From Cymbidium sinense (taxonomy: Eukaryota; Streptophyta; Magnoliopsida; Asparagales; Orchidaceae), in assembly GCA_021442155.1 (NCBI GenBank), contig CM038214.1, positions 314,123,001 through 314,187,000 of the forward strand: DNA of 64,000 bases. Direction: 5' to 3'. The position numbers and the translations under genes were made by a program. Positions 11,129 through 20,939 of the stretch are shown one piece after another. Each line of letters begins with the position of its first letter. Positions within the stretch are counted from its first letter, which is position 1. The notes beneath the pieces were generated by a model that saw nothing but the letters and a program-made list of their open reading frames with translations, was not told the DNA's origin and searched no databases.

Positions 11129-11261
11129 TAGGTTTAGGGTTTAGGGTATTCCAATCTCTAATAGTCAAGGGAAAGTCTCTTGAAGACATTTTCTTTAGCT
11201 ACCATAACTATGTTTGGATTAGGTCATTCTATAGATCTACTCTTAATGACATCTTTATTCA
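11129..11261 (+). repeat. Shared terminal segment of islands A and B
   Basis: The stretch from TATTCCAATCTCTAATAGTC to TTTATTCA is nearly identical to 25,038-25,157. It ends in CA, the usual LTR terminus, immediately followed by AGGTTTAGGG in both islands. In A, positions 11,129-11,149 read GGTTTAGGGTTTAGGG where B reads unrelated TTTTGGGTTATGTTTTCC. Confidence 0.8.
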
Positions 11262-11536
11262 AGGTTTAGGGTTTAGGGTTAGTTTATGGTCTAGGGTTTA
11301 GGGTTAGTTTAGGGTTTAGTGTTTATGGTTTAAGGTTTGGGGTTTAGGGTTTAAGGTTTAAGGTTGTAGGTTTTAGGGTTTAGGGTTTGGGGTTTAGGGT
11401 TTAGGGTTTATGCTTTAGGGTTTAGGGTTTAGGGTTTAGGGTTTCAGGTAAGTGTTTAGGGTTTAGGGTTTTGGTTTTAGGTTTATGGTTTAAGTTTTAG
11501 TATAGGATTTAGGGTTTAGGGTTTAAGAATTTTTTT
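11262..11536 (+). repeat. Telomere-like repeat between island A and copy 2
   Basis: The TTTAGGG array is near canonical, with some TTTATGG and TTTAAGG variants. It corresponds to the 349-bp spacer after island B. No gene is seen. Confidence 0.9.
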
Positions 11537-12015
11537 AACACAAAATAAATTCAGATTCAACATTTCTTCTTTTCGATTTCATCAACCAAGTAGCACCCCA
11601 AGTTTTCTAAGAGATAAGCAATGACATAGATAAAAAATGAGCACCCATAGAGCAAATCAAAAACCCTAGATAAGTAGAATCATCTTTATAGTAAAGACAC
11701 AATTCCATAAGTAGTAGATCGGATATGCTATTCTCAATTTCTTCAATTTCCATCAGAACCACCACCGCCTCTCTAGTAACGGGATCCGCCATCATATCCA
11801 TGACCTCTGCCTTTGCCACCACCATAGCTGTAACCTCCATCGCTCCTCCTGGCTCCAAAACCACCACTACTCTGACCACAACCTCCATATCCACCAACAC
11901 CTCCAGATCCCCCACCACTACTGTGATAACCGTTACCTCTGCCTTCACCTCCACCTCTAGATCTAGACTGAGCCGAGTTGACGGTGATGTTCCTGTCATC
12001 AAAGTTCTGCCCATT
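11537..12015 (-). pseudogene. GR-RBP 3' fragment, copy 2
   Basis: Read from 12015 down, the frame runs NGQNFDDRNITVNSAQSRSR, then Gly-rich GGGSGGVGGYGG, QSSGGFGARRSDGGY and GGSRY. One premature TAG replaces the Ser of SRYSRG, and TGA replaces the terminal Trp. The 3' UTR occupies 11537-11733. The UTR carries three variants shared only with copy 5 (CACCCC instead of CACACC, CACCCATAG, and AGATAAGTA/AAATAAGTA). This ties the two copies to the duplication of islands A and B. Unlike most copies it lacks the AGTAACTAAATAA flank next to its 5' breakpoint. Confidence 0.9.
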
Positions 12016-15000
12016 CTTAGGGTTTATGGATTGTTAAGGGTTTAGTGTTTAGGGTTTAGGGTATGGATTTTAAGGTTTAAGGTTGTAGGTTTTATAGTTT
12101 AGGGTTTAGCATTTAGCATTTAGGGTTTAGGATTTTACGATTTAGTGTTTAGGGTTTAGGGTTTACGATTTAGGGTTTAGGGTATAGGGTTTTAGGGTTA
12201 ATGTCAGTTTTAGGTTATGGATTGTAGGGTTTAGGTAGGGGTTTAGGTTTAGTTTTTAGTTAGGGTTTAGATTTAGGGTTTAGGGTTTTTTAAATTAAAT
12301 AAACCAGTAGGTTTAAGTTTATTTAGTTTATTTTTTCTTTACTTGAGTTCATTTTAGTTTCTTTTATTTTTTATTTTTATTTAGGTCTATTTTTTAATTT
12401 TATTTAGTTTAGTTTATTTATTTCATGATTATTTATTTCAATTTATGTTTTTTATTTTAGTTTATTTTTTAGGTTTAGTTTTAATTTTTAGTTGAGTTTT
12501 ATTTTTATTTTATTTTTTAGGTTTAGGTTTTATTTTTTAATTTTAGGTTTAGGTTTAGCTTTTATTTATTTTAGGTTTAGGTTTTAGATTTATTTTTTAG
12601 GTTTATTTTTAGTTTTTAGGTTTATTTTTTTATTTTATTTTATTTAGTTTAGGTTTATGTTTAGGTTTAGTTTATTTTATGTTTAGGTTTAGGTTGTATT
12701 TATTTTAGTTTAGGCTTAAGTTTATTTTATTCTTATTTTAGGTTTAGGTTTTTATTTAGTTTTTATTTTATTTTTTTAGTTTTATTTTATTGGTAATTTC
12801 TATTTTATTTAGGTTTTTTATTCTTAGGTTTATTTTATTTTTTTAGATTAGTTAAGTTTTTTATTTATTTTATTTTAGTTTATTTTTATTTTATTATTTT
12901 ATTTCATTTTTAGGTTTAAGTTTAGCTTTAAGTTTAGGTTTTTCTTTTATTTTAAATTTTATTTTATTTAGCTTATTTATATTTATTTTATTTTGTGTAT
13001 TTAGATTTAGGTATTTAGGGTTAGGAGGGTAGGGTTTAGGGCCCAGGTTTGGGTGGTGGCCCAGTAGGTCTAGTGAGGATCAGTTGGTTGGGGTTTAGCT
13101 CAGGTTAGTCATTTAGGGTGGTAAGATGAGGGTCAGGGCCCAGGCTTTTAGGGTAGGGTAGTAGGTTTAAGTTTGGGACAGAGGGAGGGTCAGAGGGTCA
13201 GGGTAGGGTAGATTTAGGTTAGGGCCTGGGTTTTTTTAGGGAGGGAGGTTTAGGTCAGATTTAGGTCAGGGGTTGAGGAGGTTAGTTTTGGTGGGTTTAG
13301 GTTTAGGGTTTTAAATAAAAAATTAAGCAAACCATTTTAGTTTATTTAGTTTATTTATTTTATTTTTAATTTATTTTAGTTTATTTTATTTTTATTTTAT
13401 TTTATTTAGTTTGGTTTTATTATTTTAGGTTTAGGTTTAGTTTTACTAGTTTATTTTATTTATTTTATTTTAGTTTTATTTTATTTTTTTAGGTTTAGGT
13501 TTCTATTTCATATAGTTTAGGTTTTAGGTTTTATTTTGGGTTTATTTTTATGTTTTATTTTTTAGTTTATGTTTAGGTTCATTTTTAGTTTATTTTATTT
13601 TATTTAGTTTAGGATTTAGGTTTATGCTTTATTTATTTTAGTTTAGTTCATTTTAGTTCAGGTTTAGATTTTTTTTATTTATTTTATTTTTGGTTAAGTT
13701 TTTTTTTTAATTTTTATTTATTTTTTAGGCTTAGGTTTTTATTTAGTTTTTATTTTATTTTATTGTAAGTTTATTTTATTTTATGTCTAATTTTAATTTA
13801 TTTAGTTATGATTTTAGGTTTATTTTATTTTATTTAAGGTTTTATTTATTTTATTTTGTTTAGTTTTATTTGGTATTTTATTTTAGGTTGAGGTTTAGGT
13901 TTAGATTTGGTTTAAGTTTAGTTTTGGTTTTTTTATTTTTATTTTATTTAAGTTTAGGTTTTTTTATTTTATTTTATTTTAGGATTATTTAGTTTATTTA
14001 GGTTTTAGGTTTTTAGGGTTTTAGGGTTTATGGTTTAGGGTTGTAGGTTTTAGGGTTTTAAGGTTTGGATTTAGGATAGTAGGGTTTAAGATTTTAGGAT
14101 TTAGCATTTGTTAGGGCCAGGTTTAGGTTTAGGGTTTTAGGGTGGGTAGGGTAGGTTTTTTTTAAATTAGGTAAACTGGTTTAGTTTATTTAGTTTATTT
14201 ATTTTATTTTATTTTTATTTTATTTAGGTTTACTTTTATTTTATTTAGTATAGTTATTTATTTGGTATTTATTAGTTTATTTTTTTTAGTTTAGGTTTAT
14301 AGTTTAGTTTATTTTATTTTATTTTATATTTTAGGTTTAGTTTAATTTTTTTATTTTAGGTTTAGGTTTCATTATATTTTCAGTTTAGGGATTGGGCATT
14401 ATTTTAGGTTTATTTTGGTATTATTCTAGTTTAGTTTAGATTTATTTAGTTTATTATATTTTATTTTAGTGTTTAGGTTTAGTGTAAATTTATTTAGGTT
14501 TAGGTTTATTTTATTTAAGTTTTGGTTTTAGTTTAAGTTTTATTTATTTTATATTTGGTTTTTATTTATTTTATTTGTAGGTTTTATTTAGTTGGTTTTT
14601 AGCTTTTTAGGGTTAGTTAGGGTAGGTTAGGTGGGTTGGGTTTAGGTTTGTGGTTAGGGTATATTTTGTTTTAGGCAGGTTTATGGTTTAGTTAGGTTTA
14701 GGGTGCAGGTGGTGGGTTCAGGTTTAGGGGTTAGTTTTGGCATCATGGTTTTATAGGGTTTAGGGTTTAAGATTTTAGATTTAGCATTCTAGAATCAAGC
14801 AAACCCACAGAGTTTATTTTAGTTAATAGTTGGATGGTTTGGTTTAGGTTAATTTATGGTTTAGTGGTTTAGGGTAGAATGGCTCAGGGGTTTGGGTTTA
14901 TTTTAGGTTTAATTTTATTTTATTGAGATTTATTTTTGAGTTTTTAGGCTATTTATTTTATCTTAACCTAGTTTTATTTCTTTTATTTTCCTTTAGGTTT

Positions 15001-15345
15001 AGGTTTATGTTTAGGGTTTAGTTTAGGTTTTAGTTATTATATTTTATTTTGGTTTAGGTTTTATTTATTTATTTTAGGTTTTATTTTGTTTATTTTATTT
15101 AGTTTAGGGTTGGGTTTAAGATTTAGGGTTAGTTAGAGGGTTTGGGTTTAGGGATTTGAGTTTAGGATTTAGGGTTTGGGGTTGGTTTAGGTTTTAAGTG
15201 ATATGGTGGTTTTTAGGGTTTAGGGTTTAGGGTTTGTGGTAGGGTTTAGGGTTTAGGGTTTAGGGTTTAGGGTTTAGGGTATTTAGGGTTTAGGTTTGGG
15301 TTTAGGTTTTGTTAGGTCATGGTTCACATTTTTGGGAGTTTTTTT
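12016..15345 (+). repeat. Telomere-like satellite with three ~1-kb monomers
   Basis: Near-canonical TTTAGGG blocks alternate with TTTATTTTA-rich blocks. The border word (left-arm form AAATTAAGTAAACCAGTAGG with variants) occurs at about 12,291, 13,320 and 14,163. A distinct G-rich patch at 13,010-13,318 is described separately. The block 14,600-14,760 has GGTTAGGTGGGTTGGG-type variants. No reading frame or RNA gene was recognised. Confidence 0.85.
13010..13318 (+). repeat. G-rich divergent patch with many GGG runs
   Basis: Within an AT-rich array this patch is strongly G-rich. It has runs such as AGGGAGGGTCAGAGGG and GGGTAGGGTAG, and GGCCCAG/GGGCCC words. The spacing of GGG runs would permit G-quadruplexes on +. 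Similar C-rich sequence with GGCC words is at 40,380-40,610 on the other arm. Confidence 0.7.
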
Positions 15346-15815
15346 AACACAGAACAAATTTATATTCAACATTTATTCTTTTAATTTGATCAACCAAGTA
15401 ACACACCAAGTTTTCTAATACACAAGTCACGACATAGATAAAAAATGAGCACGCATAGAGAAAATTAGGAACCCTAGATAACTAGAACCATCTCTACTAT
15501 AAAGGCACAATTTCATAAGTAGTAGATCGAATCGACCATTCTTCAGTTTCTCCAATTCCCATCAGAACTACTCTGGCCTCTCGAGTAGTTAAGTCCACCA
15601 TCATCTCCCCGATCTCTCCCACTACCACCACCATAGCTGTAACCTCTAATGCTTCCATAACCATCACTGCTCTGACCACCACCTCCATATCCACCAGCAC
15701 CTCCAAATTTCCCTCCACCACTGCGATAATCACCGCTTTCGCCTTTACCTACACCGTCAGATCTAGATTGAGCCTAGTTGACGGTGATGATCCTTCCATC
15801 AAGGTTTTGCCCATT
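15346..15815 (-). pseudogene. GR-RBP 3' fragment, copy 3
   Basis: Read from 15815 down, the frame gives NGQNLDGRIITVN, a TAG in place of the following Gln, then AQSRSDGVGKG, GGAGGYGGGGQSSDGYG, and the complete family ending SDGNWRN followed by TGA at 15543-15545. The 3' UTR is 15346-15542. It keeps the Trp codon that several others have lost. It has the standard 5' breakpoint and the conserved outer flanks. Confidence 0.9.
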
Positions 15816-16824
15816 CATAGGGTTTAGGTTTAGGTTTACGTTTATTATGTTTTATTATTTAGGTTTATTTTTTAATTTTTTTAATTACTTTAGGTTTAGG
15901 TATAGAGTTTGGGGTTTAGAGTTTAGGTTGGGATTTCAGGTTTACGATTTAGGGTTTATGGTGTAGGGTTTAAGGTTTAGTGTTTTAGGGTCTATGCTTT
16001 TAGGGTTTAGGATTAAGGATTAGCTTTTAGGGTTTAGGGTTTTTTAGGGTTTAGGATTTAGGGTTTAGGGTTTAGGGTTTAGGGTTGTAGGTTTAAGGTT
16101 GTAGGATTAGGGTTCAGGGTTTAGGGTTAGTTTTAGGGTTTAGGATTTAGGGTTTAGGATTTTTTTAGAATTAAGTAAATTGATAGCTTTAGGTTTATTT
16201 AGTTTATTTAATTTAAGGTTTAGGGTTTTTTAGGCTTTAGGGTTAATTTTATGGTTTAGGGTTTTATTTTAGGTTTAGTTTTTATTTTATTTACATTTTT
16301 TATTTTTTGTTTAGTTTAGGTTTCCATTTATTTTATTTTAGTTTAGTTTTTATTTTTTATATTATTTTTTTTAGGTTTAGGTTTAGGTTTAGGTTTAGGT
16401 TTTTGTTTTAGTTTTCATTTTATTTTATTTTATTTTTTTATTTTTTTTGGTTTTGGTTTTCTTATTTATTTTTTTTTCAGTTTTATTTTATTTAGGTTTA
16501 GGTTTTTAGCTTTTATGGTTTAGTGTTTAAGGTTTTGGGTTTAGGGTTAGTTGAGGGTTTAGGTTTTGGGTATATGGTTTGGGGTTTAGAGTTTAAGATT
16601 TAGGGTTCAAGGTTTAGGGTTTTGGATTTAAGTTTTAGGGTGTTGGGTTTAATGCTTAGGGTTTTAGAGTTTTTGGTTTAGGGTTTAGGGTTTTAGGATT
16701 TAGGGTTTAGGGTTTAGGGTTTAGGATTTAGGGTTTTTAGGGTTTATGGTTTAGGGTTTAGGGTTTAGGTTTTAAGTCTTGGGTTCACGTTTTAGTTTAA
16801 GGTTTAGGGTTTAGAATTTTTTTT
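15816..16824 (+). repeat. Telomere-like satellite between copies 3 and 4
   Basis: This is about 1 kb: the conserved copy flank (ATTTTTTTAATTACTTTAGG near 15,868-15,897), TTTAGGG with many variants, the border word near 16,168, and a T-rich block at 16,260-16,500. TTTAGGG then resumes, with the flank word TTCACGTTTTAGTTTA just before copy 4. Confidence 0.85.
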
Positions 16825-17303
16825 AACAGAGAACAAATTCAGATTGAACATTTATTCTTTTCAATTTCATCAACCAAGTAACACACCAAGTTTTCTAAGA
16901 AACAAACGATGACATAGATAAAACATGAGCATGCATAAAGCAAATAAAAAAACCCTAGATAACTATAACCATCTCTACTATAAAGATAATTTCATAAGCA
17001 GCAGATCAGATCAGCCATTCTCCAATTTCTCTAGTTTCTCCAGTTCCCATCAGAACCACTCTGGCCTCTCGAGTAGTTAGATCCACCATCATATCCCCAA
17101 TCTCTCCCTCCACCACCACCACCACTGTAACCTCCGTCGGTTTAATAACCACCACTACTTCGACCACCACCACCATATCCACCAGCACCTCCAGATTCCC
17201 CTCCACCACTGTGATAACTGCTGCCTCTGCCTTCACCTCCATCACCAGATCTAGACTAAGCCTGGTTGACAGTGATGTTCCTTCCGTCAAGGTTATGCCC
17301 ATT
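16825..17303 (-). pseudogene. GR-RBP 3' fragment, copy 4
   Basis: Read from 17303 down: NGHNLDGRNITVNQA, TAG instead of Gln, SRSGDGGEGRG, GGAGGYGGGGRSSGGY, TAA, then TDGGYSGGGGGGRD and SDGNWRN ending in TAG (17031-17033) instead of the usual TGA. The 3' UTR occupies 16825-17030 and includes a small duplication of CTCTAGTTT before the stop. Both outer flanks are of the standard type. Confidence 0.9.
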
Positions 17304-18532
17304 CTTAAGGTTTAGGTTTTGGTTTAGGTTTATTAAGTTTTAGGGTTTAGGTTTATTTTTTAATTTATTTAGTTACTTTAGGTTTAGGTTTAGGATTTGG
17401 GTTTTAAGATTTAGGGTTTAGGGTTAGGGTTTAGGGTTTAGCATTTATGGTTCACGGTGTAGGGTTTAGGGTTTTAGGGTTTATGATTTTAAAGTTTAGG
17501 GATTAAGGATTAGGGTTTAGGGTATAAGGTTTAGGGTTTAGTGTTTAAGGTTTTTTAGGGGCTAGGATTTAGGATTTTGGGTTTAAGGTTGTAGGTTTAG
17601 GGTTGTAGGTTTAGAGTTTAGAGTTAGTTTTAGCATTTAGGGTTTAGGGCTTTTTTTAAAATTAATTAAATCGATAGGTTTAGGTTTAGGTTTATTTAGT
17701 TTATTTAGGGTTTATGGTTTTTTAGGGTTTAGGGTTTAGGGTTTAGGGTTTAGGGTTTAGGATTTAGGGTTTATGTGGTTTTTATTTTAATTAAGTAAAC
17801 TGGTAGGTTTAAGTTTATTTAGTTTGTTTAGTTTAGTTTATTTTATTTTTTTACTTTTATTTAGTTTTTATTTTTATTTTTATTTAGTTTCATTTATTTA
17901 TTTTATGTTTATTTATTTTAGTTTAAGTTATTTATTTTAGTTTATTTTTTAGGTTTAGGTTTAATTTTTAGTTGAATTTTTTTTTTTATTTCTTAGGTTT
18001 AGTTTTTATTTTTTATTTTTAGGTTTAGGTTTAGGTTTTTATTTTATTTTTTTAGGTTTAGGTTTTAGGCTTTAATTTTAGGTTTATTTTTAGGTTTTAT
18101 TTTTTAGGTTAGGTTTAGTTTTATTTTTAGTTTAGTTTATTTTATTTTATTTAGTTTTAAGTTTAGGTTTTATTTTTTTAGTTTTGTTTATATTAGTTTA
18201 AGTCTAGGTTTATTTTATTTTGTTTATTTTATTTTTATTTTAGGTTTAGTTTTTTTTTTTAGTTGAGGGTTTATGTTTTATTTTTTTATTTAATTTTAAG
18301 TTTATTTTTTAGGTTTTGGTTTTTATTTAGTTTTTATTTTATTTTATTTTAAGTTTATTTTAGGTTTATTTTATTTTTATTTTATGTTTAGTTTTTATTT
18401 TATTTTAGTTTTTATTATTAGGTTTATTTTATTATTTAGTTTATTTTAAGTTCTTATTTATTTTATTTTAGTTTGTTTTAATTAGTTTAATTTATTTTTA
18501 GTTTTAGATTTAGGTTTTAGTTTAGAATTTTA
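17304..18532 (+). repeat. Telomere-like satellite before island B
   Basis: The conserved flank (AATTTATTTAGTTACTTTAGG near 17,360-17,385) is followed by TTTAGGG variants. Two border words sit only about 130 bp apart (about 17,658 and 17,787), with a short canonical run between them. A long TTTATTTTA-rich block at 17,810-18,530 runs into the gypsy sequence. Confidence 0.85.
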
Positions 18533-19250
18533 TTTTGGACTCGAATCTTCGACGAACTCTTTTATCAAGTTGAGTGCTATATTGTTGATCTCGTGGTCAA
18601 AAGTAGAGAAAAGGAAGACCTTCTCTTTGACTTGAGAGAAGTTTTTGAATAGTTAAGACAATTTAACCCCAAAATGAAGCCCCTAAAGTGTGCTTTCACA
18701 GTAGCTTCAGGGAGATTCCTCGGGTTTGTTGTCTGACACTAGGGAATCGAAATCGATCTAGAGAAGATCAAGGCGATAATAGAAATGCCACCCCGTGAAA
18801 GTTTAACTCAACTCAGATCATTCCAGGGGTGGTTGGCATATCTAAGATGCTTTATATCCAACCTATCGAGAAGATGTCAGCCATTCTCAGTACTTGACAA
18901 AAAGGATGCCAAGTTTATGTGGGATGACAAGTATGAGCATTCCTTCGAAGACATCAAGCATTACCTGATGACGCTGCCGGCTGCTACTCATACTTTACAC
19001 TTCTGCATTACACAACTCCCTTGGTGCTTTATTGGCCCAAGCCAATGATGAAGGGAATAAAAACACACTCTACTACCTCAGCCGTCATTTAATCCCTACT
19101 GAGGCTAATTATCCACTCATTGAGAAGCATTGCCTAGCTTAATCTTTGCATCCTAAAAGCTACAACACTTCTTGCTTCCTCATAAGGTGAACTTAATCTC
19201 TGAGATCAATCCACTACAGTATCTTATGACATAGCCGACACTATCTAGAT
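18533..19250 (+). pseudogene. Gypsy RT C-terminus and first RNase H (island B)
   Basis: The start reads ECYIVDLVVKSREKEDL; the canonical YVDD is YIVD here, so an active-site Asp is lost. LGFVV, the thumb segment and SLTQLRSFQGWLAYLRCFIS (about 18,795-18,870) follow. CQPFSVLDKKDAKFMWDDKY leads into RNase H, with LIGPSQ near 19,035 and YYLSRHL near 19,070. Eighty-seven codons are open from 18,785. The frame then breaks near 19,048 and continues in another frame. Confidence 0.75.
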
Positions 19251-19252
19251 GG

Positions 19253-19640
19253 TTGGCACAACGGTCCTTGATCCTCTCACAGTTTGACATTACTTTCGTA
19301 CACCTTTGTGCAGAGAAGGGACAAGTGCTAGCAGATTTCTTAGCATCACACCTAGTTCTTGCTGACTCTTTGCTTAATGTAGGAATAGTTCTCTTAACTC
19401 CCAACCACGATGTGATGAGATTCTCATATCATCTTTCCAATCCTTGCACCAACAACGAAGTCAAATATAAGGCTCTGATTGCCAGTATGGAGTTAGTCGT
19501 TACTTTAAAAATCCAGAACATCAACATCTTCGGGGATTCTCAACTAATTATCAACCAAATCACTAGGTCCTATAAAGCTATAGAGCCCAAGCTCCATCAC
19601 TACCACAAGTACACCATAGGGGATTCCTTATAGAGAGAAT
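19253..19640 (+). pseudogene. Second RNase H region with internal deletion (island B)
   Basis: A 126-codon open frame joins the end of the first RNase H region (LILSQFDITFVHLCAEKGQ, LADFLASH) to the second RNase H (MRFSYHLSNPCTNNEVKYKA, NINIFGDSQLIINQI, KLHHYHKYT). About 150 bases that in island C encode the MYFDGA strand with the first catalytic Asp are missing near 19,380. The flanks CTTAATG and ATGAATAG share ATG, so deletion by microhomology is likely. The protein could not be catalytic. Confidence 0.75.
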
Positions 19641-19929
19641 GTCATAGCGTATGATTTATCCAAGCTTGCCAAGGAATTAACATATCTAGAGGATGAGTCC
19701 ATATCAATAAAGGTCCAAAATAGACAAGTATTATCTTTTATTGATATTGAACTCATCAAAAAGTACACTCTTGAAGGGGAGGTTGCCATTGCCAAGATGG
19801 ATGAGGAGTTAGATTAGAGGAAAGCATTCATTGATTACCTAAATAAAGGAAAAATAGCTCAAAAGAAGTCCCAAGCTCATCAGATGAAGTAGAGAACACA
19901 TTCTTACACTTTTGTGGATAGTGTCTTGT

Positions 19930-20905
19930 ACTGATTTTCTTTCGATCATATGTGGTTATGTTGTTTAGATAAGCATGAAGCCCATAAGATCTTGACTGAG
20001 GTACACTTAGGATTATGTAGAGCTAACCAATCTGGTTCGAAGATGAAAGCCAAGATCAAAAGAATATGATACAACTGGTCATCAATGATCAAAGATTACA
20101 TGGATACGGCTAGGCGAGCCACCAATGTCAAATACACGGTGTGGTCCTACACCAACCACCCAACATTCTACATCCTACATTGGCCTCATGGCCATTCGAG
20201 TGTTGGGGTATCGACATAGTGGGTCCGATTGATCCTCCTTCTTCCAAAGTTCATTGATTCGACTTAGCTGCTACTGACTACTTTTCTAAATGGGTGAAAT
20301 TGATTTTGTTCAGAGAGGTGACAGCTCAGCATGTACTCTAGTTTTTTAGGAACCATATTGTATATAGGTTTAGAGTGCCTTGACTAATTATATCAGATAA
20401 TGGTACTACATTCAAGAGCATCGAGATCAACAACTTTGCCCGATGACACAACATAGATTGGAGATATTATACCATCAATTACTTGAGGACAAACGACTTA
20501 GCAGAAGCCTTCAATAAAATCTCATCCAAATACTAAAGAAGACATTCAACAATAAAGAGCGATAGTGGAATGAGCAATTAGTTGATGCCTTGTGGGCCTA
20601 CCGCATCACATATAGGACTCCAACTCAGTCTACTCCTTTCTCTTTAGTGTATGGGTCCAAAGCCGTTCTACTATTAGAAGTCCAACTCCCATCACTAAAG
20701 ATAGCTATGGGTAGCAAGATCACAACAGAGTAGAATGCCAAGCTGCCTTTAGAAGAGCTTGAAGATTTGGAGAAGAGACACCTGCGAGCATGCCAAAACC
20801 TCAACTTGTACAAAGATAAAATGATTGAAGCTCACAACAAGTTGGTCCATCCCTGAGCTATTCAAGTAGGAGAGCTTATTTTAGTTTTGGGAGGCCCTGG
20901 GAGGA
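19930..20905 (+). pseudogene. Gypsy integrase remnant (island B)
   Basis: This has the clearest integrase in the window. The HHCC-domain region is at about 19,945-20,110 (HLGLCRANQSGSKMKAKIKR). The core follows with WGIDIVGPIDPPSS (about 20,213-20,250), which holds the first catalytic Asp, then TDYFSKWV, and ISDNGTTFKS (about 20,385-20,415) with the second Asp. The region around NDLAEAFNK (about 20,492-20,520) corresponds to the third catalytic Glu. The C-terminal part is YRTPTQSTPFSLVYGSKA and LEELEDLE to about 20,850, followed by AHNKLVHP. Frameshifts and stops interrupt it several times. Confidence 0.8.
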
Positions 20906-20939
20906 GTGCCAGGATCTTCCAATCAATGGGTTCTACCTA

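Larger units (their letters stand above)
1670..11261 (+). mobile_element. Ty3/gypsy island A (5'-truncated, Tat-like)
   Basis: This is a decayed LTR retrotransposon on +. In order it holds a noncoding spacer (1670-3165), the protease C-terminal end (3179-3445), a purine run, reverse transcriptase, RNase H, a second RNase H, a shortened integrase (to about 6900), and a 4.2-kb noncoding 3' region. Gag and the 5' LTR are missing. The left end falls where island C reads GGTTTAGTTTA, a telomere-like word, which suggests recombination with the array. The right end (CA at 11260-11261, then AGGTTTAGGG) is the same base as in island B. Lineage assignment rests on the two RNase H domains and the style of the pol motifs. 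Frameshifts and stops are numerous, so it is inactive. Confidence 0.85.
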
